Assembly (NCBI RefSeq): GCF_900115565.1
Contig: NZ_FOWW01000003.1
Span: 248,001-312,000 of the forward strand
Origin: Amycolatopsis arida
GTDB lineage: Bacteria; Actinomycetota; Actinomycetes; Mycobacteriales; Pseudonocardiaceae
Length of the DNA: 64,000 nucleotides
Direction: 5' to 3'
The notes below the pieces were generated by a model. The model saw nothing but the letters and a program-made list of their open reading frames with translations. It was not told the origin of the DNA and made no database searches. This document shows, in pieces, positions 33,897 through 41,739 of the stretch; within the stretch, counting starts at the first letter, position 1; each line of letters opens with the position of its first letter. Made by a program: the position numbers and the translations under genes.

Positions 33897-34020
33897 GTGA
33901 TTCCTCCAGCCACACTGAATCGTTCACGGGCCATTCTCGGGGGACACGGCGGCTTTCGCTCGAGAACCTGCCGCGCGACACGGACAGTAGGCAGCCACAG
34001 TGGACGAATGGCCGTATTCG

Positions 34021-34038
34021 GGTGAACGACAGGTGAAC
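34021..34038 (-). promoter_or_regulatory. PHO box upstream of pstS
   Basis: On the minus strand GTTCACC-N4-GTTCACC gives two perfect PhoP direct-repeat units 11 bases apart (GGTGAAC at 34021-34027 and 34032-34038 on the plus strand). It is 125-142 bases before the pstS start. The pair agrees in format with that before phoU. Confidence 0.85.
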
Positions 34039-34145
34039 AAGCGCGTCATTGTGAGCAGGGCAACGTGTCCGATTCGTTCCCGTGTCCTGCTCGTGACCTG
34101 CGGCTTTCCAACCGTGACGGCCCACCGCCGGGCGGTGAACGCCAG

Positions 34146-35063
34146 CTACCGCGCGTACTGAACGTCGACCTCATATCGAGTGAATCCCAGCCGGGTGTAC
34201 ACGGTGATCGCGGGTGCGTTGTCCCCCTCGACGTACAGGATCACCTGCCCGAGCCCGCGGTCCCGCAGGTACCGCAGCCCGGCGAGGGTGAGTGCCTTCC
34301 CGAGGCCACCGCCCCGCGCGGCGGGGTCGACCCCGACCACGTAGACCTCACCGACCGGCCGGCCACCGAACCGCGCCGGGTTGGCCGGGTGCACCTTCGT
34401 CCAGTGGAAGCCCACGACGCGGCCCTCGGCGTCCTCGGCGAGGAAGAAGCCAGCCGGGTCGAACCAGCTCTCCGCCTCCGCGGCCCGCACGTCGGCGACG
34501 CTCATCCGGCCCTGCTCGGGATGCCAGGAGAAGGCGCGGGCGTTGACCTCGACCACGGCCCGCTCGTCCCGGTCGGGCCGAAACGTGCGCAGGGTGATCC
34601 CGGGCGGCGGGGTCGGCTCGGGCCAACGGGCGCCCTCGGTGGCGACCCGCATCACCAGCAGCTCGCGGGCCCTGCTGAAGCCGGTCCGCGCGGCCAGCCG
34701 GGCGGCGCCCGGGTGGTCGCCGTGCGCCCACACCCGCAACTCGGTGCCGCCGGCCCTGGTCACCAGCGCGGACGCCAGCGCCGTGCCATGCCCGGCGCGG
34801 CGGTGCTCGGGGTGGACCACCAACTCGCCGACCCACCGGCCGAAGGCGTCGCCGCGGGTGTCCAGGTGGGCGTAACCGACCAGCTCGCCACCGGCCTCGC
34901 CGAGCAGGTGCGGGCCACCGCGCAGCTCGGGCGGCAGCGGCCCGCCGGGGTCGACCTCGGGCCGGCCGTCGACGGCCCGCGCGGCCAGCAGGAGGCCGCG
35001 GATCCTCGCGGTGGTCGCCGCGTCCGGCTCCTCGACCCAGGCGGTGTCCAGCACGTCACTCAC
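34146..35063 (-). CDS. mshD: Mycothiol acetyltransferase MshD
   Basis: This 305-residue enzyme performs the last step of mycothiol synthesis, acetylating Cys-GlcN-Ins with acetyl-CoA. Two GNAT domains are in tandem. Each keeps an acetyl-CoA loop: the N-terminal one is VVHPEHRRAGHGTALA, and the C-terminal, active one is VVGVDPAARGGGLGKAL with NxPAITVYTRLGF. GTG 35063 fits the family length. It lies directly after glnR on the same strand, as in mycobacteria. Confidence 0.93.
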   Translation of the reverse strand: MSDVLDTAWVEEPDAATTARIRGLLLAARAVDGRPEVDPGGPLPPELRGGPHLLGEAGGELVGYAHLDTRGDAFGRWVGELVVHPEHRRAGHGTALASALVTRAGGTELRVWAHGDHPGAARLAARTGFSRARELLVMRVATEGARWPEPTPPPGITLRTFRPDRDERAVVEVNARAFSWHPEQGRMSVADVRAAEAESWFDPAGFFLAEDAEGRVVGFHWTKVHPANPARFGGRPVGEVYVVGVDPAARGGGLGKALTLAGLRYLRDRGLGQVILYVEGDNAPAITVYTRLGFTRYEVDVQYAR

Positions 35064-35073
35064 TCTAGGACCT

Positions 35074-35101
35074 CCCGCCACCAAGGCCCCCTGGTGGCGG
35101 G
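35074..35101 (-). terminator. Hairpin between glnR and mshD
   Basis: cccgccacca (35074-35083) pairs perfectly with tggtggcggg (35092-35101), giving 10 bp with an 8-base loop. It is 33 bases after the glnR stop and 11 bases before the mshD start. It could terminate glnR or attenuate readthrough into mshD. Confidence 0.6.
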
Positions 35102-35134
35102 GGCTCGACGGATGCGGCACCGGCGACGGAGTGG

Positions 35135-35866
35135 TCAGCGGTGGGCGAGGTCGTTCCGCTCGGCCGGAAGGGCGGGCTTGGCGGCCGACCTTCCCGGCCG
35201 CTCGAACTTGTAGCCCACGTTGCGCACGGTGCCGATCATCTGCTCGTGCTCGGGGCCGAGCTTGGCGCGCAGCCGCCGCACGTGCACGTCCACGGTGCGG
35301 GTGCCGCCGAAGAAGTCGTAGCCCCACACCTCCTGCAGCAGCTGCGCCCTGGTGAACACCCGGCCGGCGTGTTGGGCGAGGTACTTGAGCAGCTCGAACT
35401 CCTTGTAGGTCAGCTCGAGCGTCCGCTTGCGCAGCCGGGCGGTGTAGGTGGCCTCGTCGATCACCAGGTCGCCGACCCGCAGCTCGGTGTCGGTCTGCGC
35501 GGCCGCGCCGTCCCGGGTGGTGGCCAGCCGCAGCCGGGCGTCCACCTCGGCCGGACCCCCGGTGGGCAGCAGGATGTCGTCGGCACGCCACTCGGCGCTC
35601 ACCGCCACCAGCCCGCCCTCGCCGACGACGGCGATCACCGGGGTGCTGGCGTCCTCGTCGCCGGCGCCCTTGAGCAGCCGGCACAGACTCTTCGCGGAGG
35701 CGAGGTCGGTGCGCGCGTCCAGCAGGATGACGTCGCGATGTCCCGCGTCGAGCAACGCGGTGACCTCCGGCGCCCGGACGCGTACCGTGTGCGGCAGCAG
35801 GTCCAGCGCGGGCAGCACCGAGGTGGCGTCTTCCTCCGCGGTCAACACCAGCAGATCGAGGCTCAT
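35135..35866 (-). CDS. glnR: Nitrogen-response regulator GlnR (OmpR-type winged helix)
   Basis: This is a 243-residue protein with an atypical receiver domain ([17 protein letters not shown], where the usual acidic pocket is incomplete) and a C-terminal OmpR winged helix ([20 protein letters not shown], then [15 protein letters not shown] and VRNVGYKFE). GlnR orphan regulators control nitrogen assimilation without a partner kinase. The gene order glnR-mshD and the sequence of the DNA-binding domain match Rv0818 and its neighbours. ATG 35866 is preferred over GTG 35872. Confidence 0.9.
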   Translation of the reverse strand: MSLDLLVLTAEEDATSVLPALDLLPHTVRVRAPEVTALLDAGHRDVILLDARTDLASAKSLCRLLKGAGDEDASTPVIAVVGEGGLVAVSAEWRADDILLPTGGPAEVDARLRLATTRDGAAAQTDTELRVGDLVIDEATYTARLRKRTLELTYKEFELLKYLAQHAGRVFTRAQLLQEVWGYDFFGGTRTVDVHVRRLRAKLGPEHEQMIGTVRNVGYKFERPGRSAAKPALPAERNDLAHR

Positions 35867-36010
35867 CGCCACACACCGCCTTGCTCGTCAGGGAGAGGTG
35901 TTGGGGAAGAATAACCCGGGAGGTGGCGACATGTCGCCTTCCTGCCGCCGGCATCACACCTGGTGGAAAGCGGTTCCCGAGCGAGTTCCCGAGTGAGGAG
36001 CGACGGAAGA

Positions 36011-36880
36011 GTGAGCAGTCCAGTCACCCAGCGCGACCGACGTCCGCCGGCCCGGCCCCGCCGCAGGAGCCGCCGGGGTCGCACGATCGCGATCGTCGCC
36101 GCCGTGCTGGTCGGACTGCTGGTCGCCGCCGACTTCGGGCTCGCCGCGATGGCCGAGCACACCGTCTCGCAGAAGGCCAGGGAGCAGCTCGGCCTGGCCC
36201 ACGATCCCTCGGTGACCGTGCACGGATTTCCGTTCACCGTGCAGGCGCTCTCCGGTGATTATCGGCACATCTCGGTGCACGCCACCGGCATCCCGGTCGG
36301 CGACACCCTGCGCGACCTCGAGGTCGACGCGGAGCTGCGCCACGTCGACGCGCCGCTGTCGGACCTGCTGAACGGCAACGTGCAGCAGATCACGATCGGC
36401 GAGGTCGAGGGCAGCGTGCGGATCAAGGCCACCGACATCGCGCGGGTCGACCCGCTGTCCAAGATCGAGAACCTGCGGATCGAGCCGGCCAGCGAGGAGT
36501 ACGTCCGCAGGGGCGAGGGCACCGAGGAGGATCGCGACGCGCTGGAGCGCGAGCAGGAGGCCGAGGACGACGCCACCGCCGGCGTGCGGCTGTCCGGCGA
36601 GGCCGACATCGCGGGCGACCGGGTGGAGATCGTGACACTGGCGATGATCGAGCTCGACGGCAACCGGGTGCGGATCACCCCGCACTGGCTGCAGTTCGGG
36701 AATGGCCGGCGGACCACGGTCGTTCCCCCTCAGGTACAGCAGGCGTTGCTGCCGAACTTCGAGGCGGACATCAACGCCCGCCAGTTGCCGTTCACGGTGA
36801 CCCCGACGGCGGTGCGGGTGGAGTCCGGCGCGATCGTGGTGAAGGGCAAGGCCGAGAACGTGGCGTTCGCCGGGATGTGA
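36011..36880 (+). CDS. lmeA: LmeA-family (DUF2993) phospholipid-binding protein
   Basis: This is a 289-residue protein with a basic N-terminus, one signal-anchor helix (about 27-45) and a DUF2993 beta-rich lipid-binding domain (VTVHGFPFTVQALSGDYRHI, LRHVDAPLSDLL). In mycobacteria LmeA acts in the periplasm in lipomannan maturation. A Glu/Asp-rich insertion (about 162-182) is visible. GTG 36011 has gaggag about 10 bases upstream. It is divergent from glnR, as in the mycobacterial order (Rv0817c). Confidence 0.85.
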   Translation: MSSPVTQRDRRPPARPRRRSRRGRTIAIVAAVLVGLLVAADFGLAAMAEHTVSQKAREQLGLAHDPSVTVHGFPFTVQALSGDYRHISVHATGIPVGDTLRDLEVDAELRHVDAPLSDLLNGNVQQITIGEVEGSVRIKATDIARVDPLSKIENLRIEPASEEYVRRGEGTEEDRDALEREQEAEDDATAGVRLSGEADIAGDRVEIVTLAMIELDGNRVRITPHWLQFGNGRRTTVVPPQVQQALLPNFEADINARQLPFTVTPTAVRVESGAIVVKGKAENVAFAGM

Positions 36881-36905
36881 GCCCCGGGGAGGGAGGTGGC
36901 GGCCG

Positions 36906-37331
36906 ATGATCGGGCTGTGGGTCGTGCTGGGCACGCTCGCGCTCGGCCTCGTCACCGGTGTCACCCTCGCGCTGCGCAACGGGCGGGTCCGTGCCGCGCG
37001 CCGGCCCGACCGCCCGCTGCCGACCGCGGTGGCCGAGGCGGTCGACCCGACCGCGGCGGTGACGCTGGTGCAGCTGTCCACCACGTTCTGCGCGCCGTGC
37101 CGGCACGCCCGCGCCGTGCTGTCCACGCTGGCCGACCGCACCGAGGGGCTGCGCCACGTGGACCTCGACATCACCCAGCGGCCGGAGGTCGCCCAGCGGC
37201 TCGGCGTGCTGCGCACCCCCACCACGCTGGCGCTGGACGCGAACGCCAGGGAGCTGCTCCGGATCAGCGGGGTGCCGAAGGCGGCCGAGCTGCTCGACGC
37301 GCTGCGCCCGCACCTGGTCCGGGTTCGCTGA
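36906..37331 (+). CDS. Membrane-anchored thioredoxin-family protein
   Basis: This is a 141-residue protein with an N-terminal membrane helix (2-23) and a short thioredoxin fold with the redox motif C62-A-P-C65 in STTFCAPCRHARA and a cis-Pro region LRTPTTLALD. It probably reduces a disulfide or persulfide on a partner in the adjacent sulfur-metabolism cluster; it matches the ThiX position (Rv0816c). It starts 25 bases after lmeA and likely shares its transcript. Confidence 0.85.
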   Translation: MIGLWVVLGTLALGLVTGVTLALRNGRVRAARRPDRPLPTAVAEAVDPTAAVTLVQLSTTFCAPCRHARAVLSTLADRTEGLRHVDLDITQRPEVAQRLGVLRTPTTLALDANARELLRISGVPKAAELLDALRPHLVRVR

Positions 37332-37398
37332 CCCCCACCGATCCCTGCCGGGCATCCACGGTCCACCTCGCGGGATTCGTCTCACGGTGTGAACGCTG

Positions 37399-37427
37399 TT
37401 CCCACTCTGAGGGAGGCGAAGTAACCT
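37399..37427 (+). promoter_or_regulatory. Promoter for a leaderless leader-peptide mRNA
   Basis: TTCCCA (37399-37404), a 17-base spacer and TAACCT (37422-37427) fit an actinobacterial -35/-10 pair. The GTG of the small ORF begins 8 bases after the -10 hexamer, so transcription would start at or very near the start codon, as in leaderless genes. Confidence 0.6.
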
Positions 37428-37434
37428 GGGCCGC

Positions 37435-37554
37435 GTGGACCGGCTGCCCGTACTCCTCCTGACGCAACGCCGCGCTGTCGACCAGTGCCGCGTGCGCAGC
37501 AGCCTGTGTCCGCTCTCCTCAATTCCGGGCGCCGCGCGGTCCGCTCGACGGTGA
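37435..37554 (+). CDS. Putative Cys-containing leader peptide (attenuator ORF)
   Basis: The ORF of 39 codons starts with GTG immediately after a promoter-like sequence. It reads LLLTQRRAVDQCRVRSSLCP in its centre, closely like the actinobacterial leader peptides (L-T-x-R-x-x-V-D-x-x-R-V-x-x-x-x-C) found before sulfur genes. Cys codons are at 18 and 25. It lies 114 bases before the DUF4395-sulfurtransferase-DUF1416 operon. Ribosome stalling at Cys codons when Cys-tRNA is scarce could raise downstream expression, as reported for polycysteine leader ORFs in mycobacteria. The mechanism here is inferred. Confidence 0.65.
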   Translation: MDRLPVLLLTQRRAVDQCRVRSSLCPLSSIPGAARSARR

Positions 37555-37668
37555 CAGCACCGACGACACCGACGACACCGACGAAGTGACCAGATGGTCC
37601 GCGTCCCGGACAGCCGGCCAGAGCCGAACTCCCGGCGCCGTGGCGCCGCCCAGCCGTAGGAGCGCGAG

Positions 37669-38103
37669 ATGTCCGCAGGTCCGCCCGTCGATCCCCGTGG
37701 TCCCCGGTTCGCCGCGGCCGTCACGACGGTCGTGCTCGCCGTGGTGCTGGTCACCAGCTGGTGGCCGCTGCTCGCGGCGCAGGCGGTGATCTTCGCGATC
37801 GGCGCGTTCGTCGGGTTGCGGTACGCGCCGTACTCGGTGCTCTACCGCGCCCTCGTCGCGCCGCGGCTGCCGCCGACCAACGAGCGGGAGGACGCGGCCC
37901 CGCTGCGGTTCGCGCAGGCCGTGGGGTTCGTGTTCGCGCTCGCCGGGACCATCGGCTACGCCGTGGGCGTCCCCGTGCTCGGGATCGTGGCCACGGCGTT
38001 CGCGCTGTTCGCGGCGTTCCTCAACGCCGCGTTCAACTTCTGCCTCGGCTGCGAGGTCTACCTGCTGATCCGCCGGTTCGCGCCGCGCGCCGGCCAAGCC
38101 TGA
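37669..38103 (+). CDS. DUF4395 membrane protein
   Basis: This is a 144-residue protein with four membrane helices and a conserved C125-x-x-C128 (NFCLGCEVYLL) near the end, typical of DUF4395 proteins that sit beside rhodanese-type sulfurtransferases. A role in moving or relaying sulfur across the membrane is suggested by the Cys pair and context but is unproven. taggag provides a ribosome site before ATG 37669. Confidence 0.85.
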   Translation: MSAGPPVDPRGPRFAAAVTTVVLAVVLVTSWWPLLAAQAVIFAIGAFVGLRYAPYSVLYRALVAPRLPPTNEREDAAPLRFAQAVGFVFALAGTIGYAVGVPVLGIVATAFALFAAFLNAAFNFCLGCEVYLLIRRFAPRAGQA

Positions 38104-38144
38104 AGTCGACAACACCAACGGAGACAGAAAGAGAGTGCCGCTTC

Positions 38145-38981
38145 ATGAGCCGTGACGACGTCCTGGTCACTACCCAGTGGGCAGAGGAGAATCTGGACAC
38201 CCCCGGGGTGGTGTTCGCCGAGGTCGACGAGGACACCACCGCCTACGACGGCGGGCACATCCGCGGCGCGGTGAAGATCGACTGGAAGAACGAGCTGCAG
38301 GACCCGGTGCGCCGGGACTTCGTCGACCGCGCCGGCTTCGAGAAGCTGCTGTCCGAGAAGGGGATCGCCAACGACGACCTGGTGATCCTCTACGGCGGCA
38401 ACAACAACTGGTTCGCCGCGTACGCCTACTGGTACTTCAAGCTGTACGGGCACGAGAAGGTAAAGCTGCTCGACGGCGGCCGCAAGAAGTGGGAGCTGGA
38501 CGGCAGGGAGCTGTCCACCGACGAGGTCAAGCGCGAGCCGACCAACTACACCGCCAAGGAGCCGGACGCCTCGATCCGCGCCTTCCGCGACGAGGTGGTC
38601 GACGCGATCGGCAACAAGAACCTCGTCGATGTGCGCTCCCCCGACGAGTTCAGCGGCAAGCTGCTCGCCCCCGCGCACCTGCCGCAGGAGTCGGCGCAGC
38701 GCGCCGGGCACATCCCGACCGCGGTGAACGTGCCGTGGTCGAAGGCGGCCAACGAGGACGGCACGTTCAAGTCCGCCGAGGAGTTGGCCGAGCTGTACGA
38801 GGAGGCCGGGCTGGACACGTCCCAGCCGACCATCGCGTACTGCCGGATCGGCGAGCGGTCGAGCCACACCTGGTTCGCGCTGCACGAGCTGATCGGCCTG
38901 GAGGACGTGAAGAACTACGACGGATCGTGGACCGAGTACGGCTCGCTGGTCGGCGTGCCGATCGAGACGGGAGCCAAGTGA
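38145..38981 (+). CDS. Thiosulfate sulfurtransferase (two-domain rhodanese)
   Basis: This is a 278-residue enzyme with an inactive N-terminal rhodanese domain and a catalytic C-terminal one. The loop C233-R-I-G-E-R-S carries the persulfide Cys. [14 protein letters not shown] and the long [20 protein letters not shown] segment match actinobacterial CysA/SseA enzymes (Rv0815c). It transfers sulfane sulfur from thiosulfate to cyanide or thiols and may feed cysteine synthesis. ATG 38145 starts MSRDDVLV. The stop overlaps the DUF1416 start by one base. Confidence 0.95.
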   Translation: MSRDDVLVTTQWAEENLDTPGVVFAEVDEDTTAYDGGHIRGAVKIDWKNELQDPVRRDFVDRAGFEKLLSEKGIANDDLVILYGGNNNWFAAYAYWYFKLYGHEKVKLLDGGRKKWELDGRELSTDEVKREPTNYTAKEPDASIRAFRDEVVDAIGNKNLVDVRSPDEFSGKLLAPAHLPQESAQRAGHIPTAVNVPWSKAANEDGTFKSAEELAELYEEAGLDTSQPTIAYCRIGERSSHTWFALHELIGLEDVKNYDGSWTEYGSLVGVPIETGAK

Positions 38982-39283
38982 TGAGCGACGGTTGCGGCGC
39001 GCCGGTGCAGACGGCGCTGAAGCCCGGGGTGGACACCGGGGACCAGGTGGTGCTGGCCGGCAAGGTGACCGGCCGCGACGGGCCGCTGGGCGGCGCGTTC
39101 GTCCGGCTGCTGGACGCCGGCGGCGAGTTCACCGGCGAGGTACAGGCCTCGCCCGAGGGGGACTTCCGGTTCTACGCGGCACCAGGGCGATGGACGGTGC
39201 GCGCGCTGCACCGCACCGGCACCGGCGAGGCCACGGTGACCGCCGAGGGCCCCGGCCTGCACGAGGTCGCGCTCACGGTCTGA
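38981..39283 (+). CDS. DUF1416 protein (SseC-type)
   Basis: This is a 100-residue protein with a Cys near the N-terminus (MSDGCGAP) and a transthyretin-like beta-sandwich ([35 protein letters not shown]). It is always found next to the sulfurtransferase in actinobacteria (SseC, Rv0814c), so it probably assists sulfur transfer. The start overlaps the sulfurtransferase stop, so the two are translated together. Confidence 0.9.
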   Translation: MSDGCGAPVQTALKPGVDTGDQVVLAGKVTGRDGPLGGAFVRLLDAGGEFTGEVQASPEGDFRFYAAPGRWTVRALHRTGTGEATVTAEGPGLHEVALTV

Positions 39284-39300
39284 CCCCGCGGCCGGTCAAC

Positions 39301-39353
39301 GTCATGAAGGCCACCGTCATCGCGCTCAACGCCATGACGGTGGCCTTCATGGC
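39301..39353. repeat. Palindromic interspersed element, copy B
   Basis: The arms atgaaggccaccgtcat (39304-39320) and atgacggtggccttcat (39334-39350) pair perfectly and enclose the same 13-nt loop, cgcgctcaacgcc, as copy A. Relative to copy A, one arm has T to G and the other the matching A to C, so pairing is kept. It starts 18 bases after the DUF1416 stop codon. Confidence 0.85.
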
Positions 39354-39421
39354 TGTCGGGGACGTCACGTGTCGCGGGGCTCGCGCCGGTGAGCCGCGGG
39401 GACAGGAGTTATCCTCCCGGC

Positions 39422-39520
39422 GTGGAGATCCTGTTTACGATCCTGTTGCTCCTGGCCATGGTCGGCGTGCTGTGGTTCAGCGGCTACGTCGTCTACCGGC
39501 TGTACTCCGACCAGCGCTGA
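39422..39520 (+). CDS. 32-residue single-helix membrane miniprotein
   Basis: GTG 39422 begins an ORF whose product is almost entirely one membrane helix ([20 protein letters not shown]) followed by [17 protein letters not shown] hexamer at 39410-39415 ends 6 bases before the GTG, the usual layout for leaderless actinobacterial genes. Too short for most gene callers, it is supported by composition and the -10 spacing, not by a known family. It may modulate a membrane complex. Confidence 0.5.
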   Translation: MEILFTILLLLAMVGVLWFSGYVVYRLYSDQR

Positions 39521-39588
39521 CCAGCGCGACCCATCGAGCTGCGCTGCTCCATCGAACCACGGGGACACGGGTGACCAACGGCGACGCC

Positions 39589-40203
39589 ATGACCAGCGGC
39601 AACGAGGCGATCGAGACGGCGGCCGCGCGGGCCGAGAGCACTCGCGACCGCAACCTCCCGCAGTTCGACGACCTGCCGATCCCCGCCGACACGGCCAACC
39701 TGCGCCAGGGCGCGAACCTGAACGACGCCTGCCTCGCGCTGCTGCCGCTGGTCGGCGTGTGGCGCGGCGAGGGTGAGATCAACTACCCCACGATCGACGG
39801 CCCGGTCCGGTTCGCCCAGCAGCTCACCATCGCGCACGACGGCCGGCCGTTCCTCTACCACGAGGCCCGTTCCTGGCTGCTCGACGCCGAGGGCAACGTG
39901 ATTCGCGCGGCCGCGCGGGAGACCGGCTGGTGGCGGCCGCGGGCCGACGACACCATCGAGCTGCTGCTGGCGCACTCCTCCGGCATCGTCGAGCTCTTCT
40001 ACGGCACGCCGCGCAATCAGACGTCGTGGGAGCTGGCCACCGACGCCGTGGTGCGGACCGCGTCGGCCAAGGACGTCACCGGCGCGCACCGGCTGTACGG
40101 GCTGATCAACAATGGCGATCTCGGCTATGTCGAGGAGCGCGCCATGGTGGGGCAGCCGATGCAGCCGCACGTCTCCGCGCAGCTCCGCCGCGTCGTCGGC
40201 TGA
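39589..40203 (+). CDS. Nitrobindin-family (DUF1794) heme-binding beta-barrel protein
   Basis: This is a 204-residue protein. A ~45-residue N-terminal extension leads into the FABP-like barrel with the hallmark GVWRGEG (56-62), followed by strands [20 protein letters not shown] and [20 protein letters not shown]. Nitrobindins bind ferric heme and can react with peroxynitrite. It matches Rv0813c in the conserved order. GTG 39571 is an alternative start in the same frame. Confidence 0.88.
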   Translation: MTSGNEAIETAAARAESTRDRNLPQFDDLPIPADTANLRQGANLNDACLALLPLVGVWRGEGEINYPTIDGPVRFAQQLTIAHDGRPFLYHEARSWLLDAEGNVIRAAARETGWWRPRADDTIELLLAHSSGIVELFYGTPRNQTSWELATDAVVRTASAKDVTGAHRLYGLINNGDLGYVEERAMVGQPMQPHVSAQLRRVVG

Positions 40204-40213
40204 CCGGGCCGCC

Positions 40214-40843
40214 ATGCCGCCGGGGTCCGGGCCACGCTGGCGCCGCTACGGCACCGACGCGGTGTTGCTCGACTGCGCCTCGCTGGCCGAGGCGGTCGCC
40301 GCGCGCGCCACGGTCGCCGCGGCGGGCCGGGACGACGTCGTGGAACTGGTGCCCGGCGCGCGCAGCCTGCTGATCCAGGTCCGCGGCGGCGAGCGGGCGC
40401 TCACCGAGATCCGCGAGCTGGTCGAGTCGGCCGACCTCGCCCACCCGCCGGCCACCGAGGCGCGCGAGGTCGTGCTCGACGTCCGCTACGACGGCGCCGA
40501 CCTCGACGAGGTGGCCCGCACCGCCGGGCTCGACGTGGCCGAGGTGGTGGCCCTGCACACCGGCGCCGAGTACACCGTCGCGTTCACCGGGTTCGCGCCC
40601 GGCTTCGGCTACCTGACCGGGCTGCCGGAGCCGCTGCGGCAGCCCCGGCTGGCGACCCCGCGGACGCGGGTGCCGGCCGGATCGGTGGGGGTGGCGGGGG
40701 AGTTCACCGGCGTCTACCCGCGGTCCTCGCCGGGCGGCTGGCGGCTGCTCGGCCGCACCGACGCGGTGTTGTTCGACCCGCGCGCCGAGCGTCCCGCCCT
40801 GCTCGCCCCCGGCGACCGTGTCCGGTTCAGGAGCGTCGAGTGA
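40214..40843 (+). CDS. pxpB: 5-oxoprolinase subunit PxpB (KipI-type)
   Basis: This is a 209-residue protein of the allophanate-hydrolase subunit 1 family. The cyclophilin-like domain carries the conserved AFTGFAPGFGYLTGLP, ATPRTRVPAGSVGVAG and YPRSSPGGWRLLGRT blocks. With PxpC and PxpA it hydrolyses 5-oxoproline in an ATP-dependent manner. ATG 40214 follows the nitrobindin gene by 10 bases, and the stop overlaps pxpC. No pxpA is in the window. Confidence 0.9.
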   Translation: MPPGSGPRWRRYGTDAVLLDCASLAEAVAARATVAAAGRDDVVELVPGARSLLIQVRGGERALTEIRELVESADLAHPPATEAREVVLDVRYDGADLDEVARTAGLDVAEVVALHTGAEYTVAFTGFAPGFGYLTGLPEPLRQPRLATPRTRVPAGSVGVAGEFTGVYPRSSPGGWRLLGRTDAVLFDPRAERPALLAPGDRVRFRSVE

Positions 40844-41724
40844 ACCGGAGGATCGAGCGCCGGATCGAGATCGTCGAGCCGGGTCCGGCCGCGTTGGTGC
40901 AGGACCTCGGCCGGCCGGGGCACGCGCACCTGGGCGTTCCGCCGTCGGGCGCGCTGGACCAGCCGGCGCTGCGGCTGGCGAACCGGCTGGTGGGCAACCC
41001 CGAGCCGGCCGCCGGCGTCGAGGCCCTGCTCGGCGGGTTGCGGGTCCGGGCGCACACCTCGTGCACGGTGGCGGTGACCGGGCCGCCGGTGGCCGTCACC
41101 GTCGACGGCCGGCCGGCCGGCACCCACCTGCCGGTGCACCTGCGGCCTGGGCAGACCCTCGCGCTCGGCACGCCCGAGGTGGGGCTGCGCTGCTACCTGG
41201 CCGTGTCCGGCGGGCTGGCCGTGGAGCCGGAGCTGGGCAGCCGGTCGCGGGACGTGCTGTCCGAGATCGGGCCGCCGCCGCTGCGGCCGGGTCAGCTGGT
41301 CGACCTCGGCCCGCCGGCCGGCATCCCGGCCGGGGCGGACGCGCTCGCCCCGGCCCGGCCGCCGGCGGAGCTGACCGTGCCGGTGCTGCTCGGTCCCCGT
41401 GACGACTGGTTCGTCGACCCCGCGGCCGACCTCGCCGGGTACTGGGAGGTGACCGCCGAGTCCAACCGGGTCGGGTTGCGGCTCACCCGGCCGGACGGGT
41501 CGGCGCTGCGCCGGCGACCCGAGCGGGTCGACACCGAGCTGCCCAGCGAGGGCCTGCTCACCGGCGCGATCCAGGTGCCGCCGAGCGGGCTGCCGGTGGT
41601 GTTCCTCGCCGACCACCCGACCACCGGCGGCTACCCGGTGGTCGCCGTGGTGCGGCCCGACGCGCTGGCGGCGCTGGCCCAGGCCCGTCCCGGCACCGGC
41701 GTCCGGTTCCGGGCGGTCGGCTGA
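40840..41724 (+). CDS. pxpC: 5-oxoprolinase subunit PxpC (KipA-type)
   Basis: This is a 294-residue partner of PxpB. The family motifs VQDLGRPGHAHLGVPPSGAL, CYLAVSGGL, ESNRVGLRL, EGLLTGAIQVPPSGLPVV and DHPTTGGYPVVAVV are present in order. Annotation pipelines often call it biotin-dependent carboxyltransferase. Its GTG overlaps the pxpB stop (GTGA), implying a 1:1 complex. Confidence 0.9.
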   Translation: MNRRIERRIEIVEPGPAALVQDLGRPGHAHLGVPPSGALDQPALRLANRLVGNPEPAAGVEALLGGLRVRAHTSCTVAVTGPPVAVTVDGRPAGTHLPVHLRPGQTLALGTPEVGLRCYLAVSGGLAVEPELGSRSRDVLSEIGPPPLRPGQLVDLGPPAGIPAGADALAPARPPAELTVPVLLGPRDDWFVDPAADLAGYWEVTAESNRVGLRLTRPDGSALRRRPERVDTELPSEGLLTGAIQVPPSGLPVVFLADHPTTGGYPVVAVVRPDALAALAQARPGTGVRFRAVG

Positions 41725-41739
41725 GCGGCCCCGGGTCGG

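Noticed and set aside
35141..35914. Long open frame antisense to glnR
   Set aside because: It is a mirror of glnR codon bias in GC-rich DNA; composition is Arg/Gly/His-rich with no ribosome site, and the minus-strand frame has clear response-regulator domains.
37552..37583. GAC/ACC triplet run as a coding repeat
   Set aside because: It lies after the leader ORF stop and before the next ribosome site; no ORF uses it. It is noted only as part of the possible attenuator region.
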